A stretch of 64,000 nt of DNA, taken from positions 2,232,001-2,296,000 of the forward strand of contig NZ_CP101824.1 of NCBI RefSeq assembly GCF_024498195.1. The letters run 5' to 3'. This document shows, one piece after another, positions 52,482-60,829 of this stretch; positions within the stretch are counted from its first letter, which is position 1; every line of letters begins with the position of its first letter. The stretch is from Halovivax cerinus (GTDB lineage: Archaea; Halobacteriota; Halobacteria; Halobacteriales; Natrialbaceae). The position numbers and the translations under genes are program-made. The notes beneath the pieces were generated by a model. That model was not told the origin of the DNA and searched no databases. It saw only the letters and a list, made by a program, of their open reading frames with translations.

Positions 52482-52566
52482 ATTCGGCCGCGGTGCTGCT
52501 GCGGGACGCTATTCGGCCGCCGCGCTACAGCGGAACGTCATTCGGCCCCGTGCTGCAACGGGAGGT
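52482..52566. repeat. Three imperfect 29-bp tandem repeats
   Basis: Copies start at 52482, 52511 and 52540, each beginning ATTCGGCC(G/C)C and continuing with a diverged GC-rich half. They lie between the HAD gene and the small gene at 52609. Confidence 0.7.
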
Positions 52567-52608
52567 ATCTCGACCGCGAAGTGTTCGTCAGACTCGTCAG
52601 TAGGTTCG

Positions 52609-52824
52609 TCACGATCGTGATCGGTCACCGTCGTCGGTCAGTACGATTTCGAGTCGACCCGCGTCGAGGAGCCGGTCGATCTGTCTGGTGGTGAATCGGG
52701 CGTCGCAGTTCTCGCCGACGAACGTCACGAACGTCCCGTCGGTTTCGGTGATCGTGGCCCGGTCGCACCCGTGGCGATGGTGGTAGATCACGGTCGTTCC
52801 GGGCAGGAGGGCAGCAGCGGTCAT
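52609..52824 (-). CDS. Small hypothetical protein
   Basis: Start taken at the ATG ending at 52824 (M-T-A-A-A-L-L-P-G-T-T-V); an ATG ten codons upstream is possible. The 71-residue product looks like a short beta barrel (T-V-I-Y-H-H-R-H-G-C-D-R-A-T-I then G-T-F-V-T-F-V-G-E-N-C) followed by a helix (T-R-Q-I-D-R-L-L-D-A). Composition is normal for this genome. No function can be proposed. Confidence 0.6.
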   Translation of the reverse strand: MTAAALLPGTTVIYHHRHGCDRATITETDGTFVTFVGENCDARFTTRQIDRLLDAGRLEIVLTDDGDRSRS

Positions 52825-52974
52825 CCGTCGAGGTTCCGGCGTCGCTTCCGGCATACCCTGACCGGATTACTCACGGTCCGAAGCCGTTCGCCTGTTCAGG
52901 TTCAGTCGTTTTCCGGGGGTCGTAGAATGCGCCGTCGCTCGACGGGACGGACGCGACAGGTCGTGTCTGTCGGA

Positions 52975-53286
52975 TTAGAGGTCGACGTCGTCCAGGGAGT
53001 CTGCCGTCGCCGTCTTCTCGGATTCGATGAACTCCGCCATCTCGATGTCGGCATCCGTGATGCCGCCTTCGTCGTGGGTGGTCAGTCGAATCTCGACCTC
53101 CTTGAACCGGATGACCATCTCGGGATGGTGGTACTGCGCCTCGGCGATCTCGCCGACCATTTGCGCGAAGTTGACGCCGTGGAGGTAGTCGGTAAACTCG
53201 TAGACGCGGACGATCTCGTCACCCTCTCGTTCCCAGCTACCCGGCAACTGTTCTGCGATTTCGTCGTCGGAGAGTCGGTCGGCCAT
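52975..53286 (-). CDS. Pterin-4a-carbinolamine dehydratase
   Basis: Start at the ATG ending at 53286 (M-A-D-R-L-S-D-D-E-I-A). The 103-residue protein has the family motif Y-H-H-P-E then V-E-I-R-L-T-T-H and G-G-I-T-D-A-D-I-E-M-A, with the catalytic His pair and third His present. It dehydrates hydroxylated pterin cofactor, and in some prokaryotes supports molybdopterin use, which is of interest with two moeA genes nearby. It lies downstream of hemA on the same strand. Confidence 0.93.
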   Translation of the reverse strand: MADRLSDDEIAEQLPGSWEREGDEIVRVYEFTDYLHGVNFAQMVGEIAEAQYHHPEMVIRFKEVEIRLTTHDEGGITDADIEMAEFIESEKTATADSLDDVDL

Positions 53287-53345
53287 GGGGTTCCCGAGGG
53301 AGGCCACAGAAATAATTATTCGGGTGTCCGCGCGCCGGCCCGGTC

Positions 53346-54647
53346 TCAGTCGTCTTCGACGGTTCCGTACGAGGCCGCCGTCCCGTCACGGGCGGGCGCG
53401 TCGGTCTCGGTGTCGGCGGGATCGAACAGCCTGAGTGCCGTGTCGATCGTCTCCCAGTCGTCCGCGACCGCGGCGTCGCGCAGGCTCTTCGTGGGTGCGG
53501 CGAGCAGTTGATTGACGAGCGCGTCTGCCATCGACTCGACGATCTCTCGCTGGTCTTCGGTGACCTCGTCGCGGTCGTCGAGGCGGCTCAGCGCCGTCTT
53601 CACCTCGCGTTCTTTGATTCGGGCGGCACTCTCGTACATGGCGGCGATGGCCTGGTCGGCCCGCTGGCGTTTCAGTTGCGTCCGGAGGTTTTCGAGCTCC
53701 CGGTCGACCAGCGACGCGACCTCGTTCGCGGCTGACCGGCGCTGTTTCCGGGTTCGGTTCGTAACGGATTCGAGGTCGTCGAGGTCGTATACGGTCGTGT
53801 TCGGTGTCTCACCCGCGGCCGGGTCGACGTCGCGAGGCTGCCCCAGATCGACGATAACCTGTTCGCCGTTGCCGAGATCGTCCGCGGCGAGGATCGGTTC
53901 GGTGCTGGCGGTGGCCGTCACGATCACGTCCGCCTCTATCGCGTCCGCGGTCAGGGCCGACAGGGCAACGGAATCGCCCGGTTTCTCGATCGTCTCGCGG
54001 ACGGACTCGGCCCGCTCGATCGTCCGGTTGGCGATCGAAATGCGCCCGACGTCGGTCGATTCGAGGGCTCTCGCCGCGAGCCGTCCCATCTCGCCCGCGC
54101 CGACGACGAGCGCGTCCGCGTCGTCTAGGTCGATCCTCTCTGCGGCGAGCGTGACGGCCGCCGAGCCGAGCGAGACGATCCCCTCGTTGATCGTCGTCTC
54201 GGTTCTCGCGCGTTCGCCGACGTGTATCGCCTTGGTCACGGCCGGGTCGAGCAAGTCTCCGATGCCACCGGCGGTTCGAGCGTCCTGGTAGGCCGTCTTG
54301 ACCTGTCCGAGGATCTGGTCCTCGCCGATGACGACCGATTCGAGCCCGCTGGCCACCCGGAGCAGGTGCGAGAGGCTGTCCTCGTGGTTCGCCGTCTCGA
54401 CGACGTCGTCGGGCGCGTCGTCGAAGAACGCCGCGAGCGCCTCCCAGCCGGCCCGGGCATCTCCCGTGACGACGTACGCTTCGACGCGATTGCACGTCGA
54501 CAGGACGAACGCCTCACGACACCCCGGCGCGGCGCGCAACTGGGCGACTGCATCGGACTGGCTCTCCGGGGTCGCGAGCGCCAGTTCGTCGACGGCGGCC
54601 GTGGCGTGGGTGACCCGCGCACTCGTGATACCGCCTTGCAACGTCAC
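53346..54647 (-). CDS. hemA: Glutamyl-tRNA reductase
   Basis: A 433-residue enzyme starting at GTG (54647), overlapping the preceding ORF by 4 bp. The catalytic Cys is in L-S-T-C-N-R-V-E-A-Y near 49-58; E-D-Q-I-L-G-Q-V-K follows, and the NADPH fold has V-V-G-A-G-E-M-G-R near 178. The dimerisation helices form the C-terminal third; the last 40 residues are acidic. It makes glutamate-1-semialdehyde, the first step of tetrapyrrole synthesis. In relatives it follows a siroheme synthase gene, which here is reduced to a fragment. Confidence 0.96.
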   Translation of the reverse strand: MTLQGGITSARVTHATAAVDELALATPESQSDAVAQLRAAPGCREAFVLSTCNRVEAYVVTGDARAGWEALAAFFDDAPDDVVETANHEDSLSHLLRVASGLESVVIGEDQILGQVKTAYQDARTAGGIGDLLDPAVTKAIHVGERARTETTINEGIVSLGSAAVTLAAERIDLDDADALVVGAGEMGRLAARALESTDVGRISIANRTIERAESVRETIEKPGDSVALSALTADAIEADVIVTATASTEPILAADDLGNGEQVIVDLGQPRDVDPAAGETPNTTVYDLDDLESVTNRTRKQRRSAANEVASLVDRELENLRTQLKRQRADQAIAAMYESAARIKEREVKTALSRLDDRDEVTEDQREIVESMADALVNQLLAAPTKSLRDAAVADDWETIDTALRLFDPADTETDAPARDGTAASYGTVEDD

Positions 54648-54883
54648 GACGGATCACCGGCGCCGCCGAGTTCGTCGAATCCGTCCTCGATCACGTCTCT
54701 TTGCTTGCCTTCGCCGATACGTAAAGCTGTCCAAACCGGCGGCGCGCTTCGCCCATTTTCGGATGGACGGCGACGCCTCGCAGACAGTCCCCGTCGGACG
54801 GGCAGTCGGTGTTCGTCGAGCCGAAGGCCGGTAGCCGCCGCGTCCCGGCCGTTTCGCCGTCTCGAATCAGTTCGATCGGTCAC
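54644..54883 (-). pseudogene. Probable remnant of siroheme synthase (precorrin-2 dehydrogenase) C terminus
   Basis: A 79-codon frame starts at GTG (54883), overlapping the previous gene's TGA, and ends overlapping the hemA GTG. Its last third reads P-P-V-W-T-A-L-R-I-G-E-G-K-Q-R-D-V-I, which resembles the end of haloarchaeal precorrin-2 dehydrogenases (P-V-W-T-A-L-R-T-G). The first two thirds are Arg-rich and not protein-like. I read it as the scar of a deletion that joined the upstream gene to the tail. The tight overlaps suggest it may still be translated as a coupling ORF. The match is from memory. Confidence 0.45.
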
Positions 54884-55290
54884 GCGTCCGATCCGTAGAC
54901 GCTCGACACCTCGAACCCGAGGTCGCGAACGCCCGCCTCGATCGCGTCCTGGTCAGCGCTCGCCTCGTAGTAGAACACGAGGTCGAAACTCCCCTGTCTG
55001 AGCAACTGCTGGCACTCCCAGACGAACTCCTCGCCGTCGATAGTCAGTCCCTGGTGCTGGTTCGAGGCGAAGTCGGTGTCGTCGTTCCCGGAGTAGATGT
55101 AGCAGTCGGCGGGGTCGAAGCCGGCCGCCTCGGCGATGACGTCGCCGGCGTCTATCGTTGCCTGCATCATCTGTACGTCTTCCTGTCCGTCGAACTCGGT
55201 GTGGACGATCGCGCCGTTCAACTCGATCTCGCCTGGTTCGAGCAAGGCCTTCGTCCGCCGATAGAGATCCTCGTCGATGACTCCGTCCAT
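54880..55290 (-). CDS. Conserved-looking haloarchaeal protein, function unknown
   Basis: Start at the ATG ending at 55290 (M-D-G-V-I-D-E-D-L-Y-R-R-T). The 136-residue acidic protein has L-E-P-G-E-I-E-L-N-G-A-I-V-H-T near 17-31, then D-C-Y-I-Y-S-G-N-D-D-T-D-F and D-G-E-E-F-V-W-E-C-Q-Q-L-L-R-Q, and ends with alternating strands. It is first in the hemA-containing operon by overlap. I know no function for it. Confidence 0.75.
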   Translation of the reverse strand: MDGVIDEDLYRRTKALLEPGEIELNGAIVHTEFDGQEDVQMMQATIDAGDVIAEAAGFDPADCYIYSGNDDTDFASNQHQGLTIDGEEFVWECQQLLRQGSFDLVFYYEASADQDAIEAGVRDLGFEVSSVYGSDA

Positions 55291-55369
55291 GGTGATCGAA
55301 TTCGGCGTCCTCACGGATAGCGGTCACGATTCGGCCGTCACCGACGGCCGCGCGAACGGATCTCCGTCC

Positions 55370-55436
55370 GTCGACGCGACGGTGATCCCCGTCTGTCGAC
55401 GCGACGGTGATCGCTTCCGTCGACGCGACAGTGACC
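55370..55436. repeat. Three short repeats of GTCGACGCGAC
   Basis: Copies of GTCGACGCGAC(A/G)GTGA start at 55370, 55395 and 55419, spaced 25 and 24 bp, in the 231-bp gap before the cis-prenyltransferase gene. No TATA box is obvious near them. Confidence 0.65.
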
Positions 55437-55521
55437 GGCTTTCGTTGTCACGACGGGGATCGCCTCGATGCCGTTCGGTCACTCGAAAGGCACATGAGGA
55501 TCGCCGTCGTCGTGCTCCGTA

Positions 55522-56460
55522 ATGCGCGGCTGGTTCCGTCGACGATTCGGTGCGAGTTACGAGCGACTGCTCAGCAGGGAAGTCGCGGACGCAGACCGTG
55601 CGCCCGAGCACGTCGCCGTCATCCAGGACGGGAACCGACGCTACGCACGACGGCAGGGCGAATCGCCGACGACCGGTCACAGGGAGGGAGCGAAGACCAC
55701 CGAACGTGTCCTCGAGTGGTGCCAGGACGTGGGTGTCCGGGAACTCACCCTCTATACGTTCTCGACGGAGAACTTCGACAGACCGCCCGAGCAGCGCGAA
55801 TCGCTGTTCGACCTCATCTGCGAGAAGCTCTACGAGTTCGCCGACGCCGATCGCGTTCACGACGAGGAGGTCTGCATCCGAGCGATCGGGGACGTCGCAC
55901 GCCTCCCAGAGCGCGTTCAGGAGGCCGTCTCGTACGCGGAATCCCGCACAGATGGGTACGACGCGTTCGTCCTCAACATCGCGCTGGCCTACGGCGGTCG
56001 GAACGAGCTGCTGGCGGCCGCACGAAGTGTCGCCCGCGAGGTCGAGCGCAGCGAGCTGCGACCCGACGACATCGACGTTAGCACGATCGATTCACGCCTG
56101 TACGGGCGACCCGTTCGCGACGTCGATCTCATCATCCGGACCGGTGGAGACGAACGAACCTCCAACTTCCTCCCGTGGCACGCGAACGGCAACGAGGCCG
56201 CCGTCTACTTCTGTACGCCGTACTGGCCCGCCTTCTCGCGGACCGACTTTCTGCGCGCCGTTCGGACCTACGAACACCGCGAACGCTCCTGGCGGCGAAC
56301 ACGTGCGCGCAGAGCGCTCGCCCTCCTGCGAGCGATGGGGGAAACCGAACTCGCCGACGCGAGGGCCGTACTCGGTCGGTTTCGCGACTCGTTGCCCTCG
56401 ACCGAGCGGGAGGCCATCGACGATCTGGAGGTCGACTCCCAGGAAACCTCTCTCGACTGA
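55522..56460 (+). CDS. uppS: cis-Prenyltransferase (UppS/DHDDS family), catalytic-type subunit
   Basis: A 312-residue cis-prenyltransferase. The catalytic motif is V-I-Q-D-G-N-R-R-Y-A with Asp 36; T-L-Y-T-F-S-T-E-N-F follows near 77-85, and L-I-I-R-T-G-G-D-E-R-T-S-N-F at 203-216 binds the diphosphate. The usual late Y-x-E-L-Y-F-T-D is changed to N-E-A-A-V-Y-F-C-T, and the C-terminal R-R-F-G motif is missing (R-E-R-S-W-R-R-T). It would make the C55-C60 polyprenol used for N-glycosylation. The missing RxG motif is what catalytic subunits of two-part enzymes show; the candidate partner is at 56841-57533. Confidence 0.9.
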   Translation: MRGWFRRRFGASYERLLSREVADADRAPEHVAVIQDGNRRYARRQGESPTTGHREGAKTTERVLEWCQDVGVRELTLYTFSTENFDRPPEQRESLFDLICEKLYEFADADRVHDEEVCIRAIGDVARLPERVQEAVSYAESRTDGYDAFVLNIALAYGGRNELLAAARSVAREVERSELRPDDIDVSTIDSRLYGRPVRDVDLIIRTGGDERTSNFLPWHANGNEAAVYFCTPYWPAFSRTDFLRAVRTYEHRERSWRRTRARRALALLRAMGETELADARAVLGRFRDSLPSTEREAIDDLEVDSQETSLD

Positions 56461-56590
56461 AGGGGGAAATTCCCGGTCAAACACACACTCTCTCGACCGA
56501 GTCAGGCCGACTACCGGTGCGTTCGACCGATATCGGGAGGTGGCCGGTACGTACCGAGGGGTTTACGACGGTCAGATGGGAAGCGTGTGC

Positions 56591-56794
56591 ATGGATCGCC
56601 ACCGCACGCTCGGTCTCTCGCTGGCCGTCGGTGGGTTCGTTCTGTTCGCCTCGCTGGTCATCGCTGGATCGATCAGAACACCGATTGCCGCCGTCTCGGG
56701 GACGTCTCCGCTCGAGTACGCGGCGATCGGAACGTCGTTCGCACTGGTGATGATCGGGATCGTTCTGGTCATGAGCTCGGGCCTGCCCGAGTGA
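56591..56794 (+). CDS. 67-residue two-helix membrane protein
   Basis: From the ATG at 56591 (an ATG at 56576 is an alternative) it encodes two hydrophobic helices: G-L-S-L-A-V-G-G-F-V-L-F-A-S-L-V-I-A-G and Y-A-A-I-G-T-S-F-A-L-V-M-I-G-I-V-L-V. The short loop between is S-I-R-T-P-I-A-A-V-S. It lies 130 bp after the cis-prenyltransferase and is convergent with its paralogue. Function unknown. Confidence 0.6.
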   Translation: MDRHRTLGLSLAVGGFVLFASLVIAGSIRTPIAAVSGTSPLEYAAIGTSFALVMIGIVLVMSSGLPE

Positions 56795-56840
56795 GTTCTG
56801 CCACCGGCCGAGTGTGTTCTGGGACGATTCGAGCGCCCGC

Positions 56841-57533
56841 TCACCGCCCGAACCGGCGGGATCGGTTGCAGAACTCGAGGAGCGCTCTGAGGAAGTCTCG
56901 TTTACGGAAGTCGCGCCAGTTGACGTCGGTGAAGTACAGCTCGGAGTAGACCGACTGCCAGATCATGAAGTCGGAGAGGCGTTCGGCACCCGTCTTGATG
57001 ACGAGGTCTGGTTCGCTGGGGAAGACGAGGTGATCTTCGACGCGGTCGTCGTCGATCTCGTCTGCGGCGAGCTCGCCGTCGTCGACAGCAGTCGCGAGCG
57101 TCTTCACGGCGCTCGTGAACTCGTGCTTTCCGCCGAGTCCGATACCGATCTGGACTGGCGCGTCCGCCGGCTGTCGGTCGTCTGGCCCCCGAACGGCCAC
57201 GTCGACTGGCGTGTCAAGGTGCCGCAGTTCCCGACGGAGCGTCGGGATCGCGTCCTCGTCGAGGACGCTCACGTAGACGGTGACGCGTTCCGCCGAGTCG
57301 AGCGCCCACTCGACGAACGTCGCGAGCGTGTCGTAGGCACCCTGTTCCAGCAGGTCGCGTTCGGTGATGATGAGCGCGACGTGGTCCGGCCCGTCACACT
57401 CGTGTCGCCCGAGGCGCGTTTTCAGGTACCACTCGTAGAGGCCCACGAGTAGACGAACGGAGCGGCCCGGCCTTACAATTACGGTTTCGCCGCTTCGATA
57501 CGTGGGGACAGACCGTGGGCGAGCACCGGTCAA
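56841..57533 (-). CDS. Degenerate cis-prenyltransferase homologue, likely NgBR-like partner subunit
   Basis: A 230-residue cis-prenyltransferase homologue. The strand H-V-A-L-I-I-T-E-R-D aligns with H-V-A-V-I-Q-D-G-N of the other copy, so the catalytic Asp is Thr 57, and F-S-T-E-N is lost. In contrast the C-terminal half is kept: V-I-K-T-G-A-E-R-L-S-D-F, Y-S-E-L-Y-F-T-D-V-N-W and the terminal R-R-F-G-R. In DHDDS-NgBR enzymes the non-catalytic NgBR supplies the R-x-G residues to the active site of DHDDS. The same division is visible here. It is convergent with the small membrane gene and divergent from the DUF92 gene. Confidence 0.82.
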   Translation of the reverse strand: MTGARPRSVPTYRSGETVIVRPGRSVRLLVGLYEWYLKTRLGRHECDGPDHVALIITERDLLEQGAYDTLATFVEWALDSAERVTVYVSVLDEDAIPTLRRELRHLDTPVDVAVRGPDDRQPADAPVQIGIGLGGKHEFTSAVKTLATAVDDGELAADEIDDDRVEDHLVFPSEPDLVIKTGAERLSDFMIWQSVYSELYFTDVNWRDFRKRDFLRALLEFCNRSRRFGR

Positions 57534-57571
57534 GAACCGTTAAGTAACCCCCACAGAAAGGGTCGGCTATC

Positions 57572-58897
57572 GTGACATCGACCGTCCGACGGGCGGGCGT
57601 CCTGGCTGCGCTCTGTACCCTTTCGCTCTCGGTTCCGGTAGCTGGGATCCGCGTCGCCGTGGCGATCGCAGCGGCGGTGGCGGTCGTCGGATTCGTCGTC
57701 CGCGGTGGGTGGCTGTTCGACGTCCTCGCTTTGGCCCCCGATCGGGACGACGGTCGACTCAACTCGCTCCTGCTCTTCGTACTCGCCGTCCTGATTCTCG
57801 GCGCGCTGGTCGGTGGGACGTCGCTCACGTGGTCACTCGTGATCGGTGTCGTACTCCTCCTCGGATACGGGGAGTTCGCCGCCGCACTGGTCGGTCGCTA
57901 CACGACCGACCGAGCGATTGCGGCGGCTGCCTTCTGCGCCGTCGGTGGCCTCGCAGCGAGCGTCGGGCAGTTGGTCACGCGAGCGTTGCTCGACGGATCG
58001 ATCACCGGGTTCGTACCGATAGCGATCTTTCTGTCGGCCAGCGGCGCCCTCGCGGCGGCGATCCTTCGCGACAGGCTCCCGCGATACGACGATCCGATCG
58101 TCGTCGTCCTGACTGGCGGGTTGTTGTGGCTCCTCTGGCGGCTCGATCCGTCGATCGCGTCGGCCCAACTCGTCCTGGCGCTCGTCGTGATGATCGCACT
58201 CGGATACGCCTCCTACGCACTCGAAACCGCGTCCGTCGCTGGGATGCTCGCGGGTGTTCTCCTCGGCCTGTTGACCATCGTCCTCGGTGGCTGGAGCTGG
58301 TTCGTCGTCCTCATCTCGTTCTTCGTCATCGGTGGTCTCTCGACGAAGTATCGGTACGAAGACAAACGCGTCCGCGGCGTGGCCGAAGGGAACGACGGTG
58401 CTCGCGGCAGTGCGAACGTATTCAGTAACTCGGCTATCGCACTCGTCGCCGTCCTCGGCTACGCGGCAGGCGACGCGTCACTCCTCGCTACCGACCCGCT
58501 CTACTTCCAGTACGCCTTCGCCGGCGCTGTCGCGACGGCTCTCGGCGACACGCTGTCGTCCGAAATCGGTGGCGTGTACCCCTCGCCGCGCCTGATTACC
58601 ACGCTCGAGCCGGTCCCACCGGGAACGGACGGCGCGGTCACCTGGCAGGGACTGCTCGCCGGCCTGGTCGGAATTACGATCGTCGCCACGAGTACGTATG
58701 CGCTCTTCTCGACCGTGACGGTGGTGGGTGCTGGTATCGTCGTTCTGGCCGGCTTGGCTGGCATCCTCGTCGACAGTGCCCTCGGTGCGACCCTCGAGGG
58801 ATCGACGCTCGACAACGGGGGCGTCAACTTCTGTGCGACGCTCGCCGGCGCGCTCGTCGCCGCCATCGTACTCGCTCCCGCCGGCGTCGTTCCATGA
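57572..58897 (+). CDS. DUF92 (TMEM19/VTE6-like) membrane protein, possible prenyl-phosphate kinase
   Basis: A 441-residue protein starting at GTG, with about eleven helices. The second half is the DUF92 domain: G-G-L-S-T-K-Y-R-Y-E-D-K, then R-G-S-A-N-V-F-S-N-S, A-T-A-L-G-D-T-L-S-S-E-I-G and a final L-E-G-S-T-L-D-N-G-G-V-N-F. Plant VTE6 of this family phosphorylates phytyl phosphate. The first half is a dolichol-kinase-like helical bundle. Its position beside two polyprenyl synthase homologues supports work on a polyprenyl phosphate. Confidence 0.85.
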   Translation: MTSTVRRAGVLAALCTLSLSVPVAGIRVAVAIAAAVAVVGFVVRGGWLFDVLALAPDRDDGRLNSLLLFVLAVLILGALVGGTSLTWSLVIGVVLLLGYGEFAAALVGRYTTDRAIAAAAFCAVGGLAASVGQLVTRALLDGSITGFVPIAIFLSASGALAAAILRDRLPRYDDPIVVVLTGGLLWLLWRLDPSIASAQLVLALVVMIALGYASYALETASVAGMLAGVLLGLLTIVLGGWSWFVVLISFFVIGGLSTKYRYEDKRVRGVAEGNDGARGSANVFSNSAIALVAVLGYAAGDASLLATDPLYFQYAFAGAVATALGDTLSSEIGGVYPSPRLITTLEPVPPGTDGAVTWQGLLAGLVGITIVATSTYALFSTVTVVGAGIVVLAGLAGILVDSALGATLEGSTLDNGGVNFCATLAGALVAAIVLAPAGVVP

Positions 58898-59137
58898 GCC
58901 GGTGGACCCGATACTGTTCGTCCCCCGGGCGGATCACGTTGCCCGCCGACACAATCGGCGTGCACCGACCGCTGTTCGGCACGCAGTATCCGATCGGCGT
59001 GCACGACCCGTGGTCTGTTGACGCCGTCACGAAATCGCGTCCTACCCGGCCGTTCCCCTGCGAGCACCCGATCGCCGTTCGAGGGATAGAGAGGACTCTA
59101 GACGTCGTATCCGGTCGATGCCGACGTCGGGGGTCGA

Positions 59138-60712
59138 CTACGCTTCGCGTTCGTCTCCGGGTGGGTCCCGGGCGACGGACTCGGCGTCGTGGACCCGGAC
59201 CGAGACGGGCCGTTTGACGAACTGGCCGAGCGTCCTCGCGACGATCGTCGACACGCCGCGGGACGCGGCGACATCGAGCAGGTCCTGACTGAGGATGTCG
59301 TCCAGCACGATCGCGGACGGAACACGCTCGGTAGCCTCCAGTCTCGATTTCGCCTCGTTCGCGGGGTGATCGTCCAGGATCGACCGGTCCTCGTCGAGGA
59401 ACCGGGCCGTCCCGATGGTCCCGTCGATCACCTCGTCGACGTGGTCGTAGAGCGTCGACGACGGGGTGTCTGCTGCCGCTCCGTCCGCGGTGGACGACGC
59501 TCCGCTCGCATCGAGTGACGGCCCGTCTGCACCGGCCGGATCGTCGATCGACGCGGCTCCGTTCACGTCCGCCGATTGCCCACCGGTCGCCGAACGGGAG
59601 TCACGCCGATCGGTCGTTTCGGTGGCAGAGGCGTCGACAGTCCCGGTCGATCCGTCGTCAGCCGATACTCCGTCGGACGAAGCGGACGCGTCTCTCGTGG
59701 CTGGGCTCGGCGATGGGGCGTCTTCGCCCGCGGCACCCTCGGTATCACGAGGGACCGCGTCCGAACGGGGACCGTCGGATGACGCGTCCCGGTCGATAGT
59801 CGCTGTGCCACCATCCGTGCTAGAGGCGGGTCGCGCCGGGTACTCGTCGGCGGCGGAATCGGCGACTCCAGTGTCGGCCACCGGTTTGTCGTCGGCTGCG
59901 TGCGTCCCGGAACGGCCAGGTCCGATCGGCTCTTTCTCCTTCAGAGCGGTGAACACCTCGTGGTGGTCGAGGTCCTCGACTGACGACCCCGTCGGCGGTC
60001 GGGCGACGTAATCGACGTCGCCGACCTGCCGGAGTTCTTCGAGGATCAACTCGCCGCCGCGATCCGCGTCGAGAAACGCAGTGACCGTTCGATTCCGGGT
60101 GAGCGAGGCGACGTCCTCTGGGACGTTCGTTCCTTCGACGCCGATCGCGTTCTTGATCCCGTACCGAAGGAGGGTGAGGACGTCCGATCGGCCCTCGACG
60201 ACGATTATGGCGTCGCTGTCGACCACGTTGGGACCAGCCGGGAGTTCCTCGTACTCGGTGATGTCGGCGACGCGAACGTGCTCTCGTACGGCCGAGAGGA
60301 TCTCGGCGGAGGACATGACGCTATCGTCGAACCCTGACCGGAGTAGCTCCGTCGCCCGGTCGACGACGGCCCGACGTTTCGCCGCCCGGACGTCCTCGAT
60401 CTCGTCGATCGAGAACGTCGCGTGACAGGGGCCGACGCGATCGATCGTTTCGAGTGCCGCCGCCAGCGTCGCGGTCTCTACCTTGTCGAGACTCGTCGCG
60501 ATCGTGATCTCGCCGCGCGATTCGCCGCCGTGACTCGCGACGGAGACGTCGATGCGACCGAGCTTTCCCGTCCGTCGCAGTTCGGGGAGGTCGAGTTCGT
60601 CTCCCAGGAGCCCTTCCGTCTGGCCGAAGATCGCGCCGACGACGTCGCTCCGCTCGACGACCCCGTCTGCGGTCACGAACGCGTGGATCAGGTACTTCTC
60701 GGTGTCATCCAT
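59138..60712 (-). CDS. dnaG: Archaeal DnaG primase-like protein
   Basis: Start at the ATG ending at 60712 (M-D-D-T-E-K-Y-L-I-H). The 524-residue protein has the archaeal DnaG N-terminal region, then the Toprim domain I-I-V-V-E-G-R-S-D-V near 167-176 and F-L-D-A-D-R-G-G. Between about residue 285 and 435 is a long Ala/Asp/Ser/Thr-rich linker, followed by the conserved end L-Y-D-H-V-D-E-V-I and R-F-L-D-E-D. Archaeal DnaG associates with the exosome and with RNA, and can make primers. The linker is much longer than in non-halophiles. Confidence 0.94.
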   Translation of the reverse strand: MDDTEKYLIHAFVTADGVVERSDVVGAIFGQTEGLLGDELDLPELRRTGKLGRIDVSVASHGGESRGEITIATSLDKVETATLAAALETIDRVGPCHATFSIDEIEDVRAAKRRAVVDRATELLRSGFDDSVMSSAEILSAVREHVRVADITEYEELPAGPNVVDSDAIIVVEGRSDVLTLLRYGIKNAIGVEGTNVPEDVASLTRNRTVTAFLDADRGGELILEELRQVGDVDYVARPPTGSSVEDLDHHEVFTALKEKEPIGPGRSGTHAADDKPVADTGVADSAADEYPARPASSTDGGTATIDRDASSDGPRSDAVPRDTEGAAGEDAPSPSPATRDASASSDGVSADDGSTGTVDASATETTDRRDSRSATGGQSADVNGAASIDDPAGADGPSLDASGASSTADGAAADTPSSTLYDHVDEVIDGTIGTARFLDEDRSILDDHPANEAKSRLEATERVPSAIVLDDILSQDLLDVAASRGVSTIVARTLGQFVKRPVSVRVHDAESVARDPPGDEREA

Positions 60713-60829
60713 AGGCGGGCTCCGGAACAGGCTGTCCGTTGCCAACGGTACGGCGAGCAGCGCCTAATACCTGTTGACTGATGCGTTCGTCGTCGTTCGA
60801 CCGAGGCGGAGGCGGCGGTCGATCACCGA

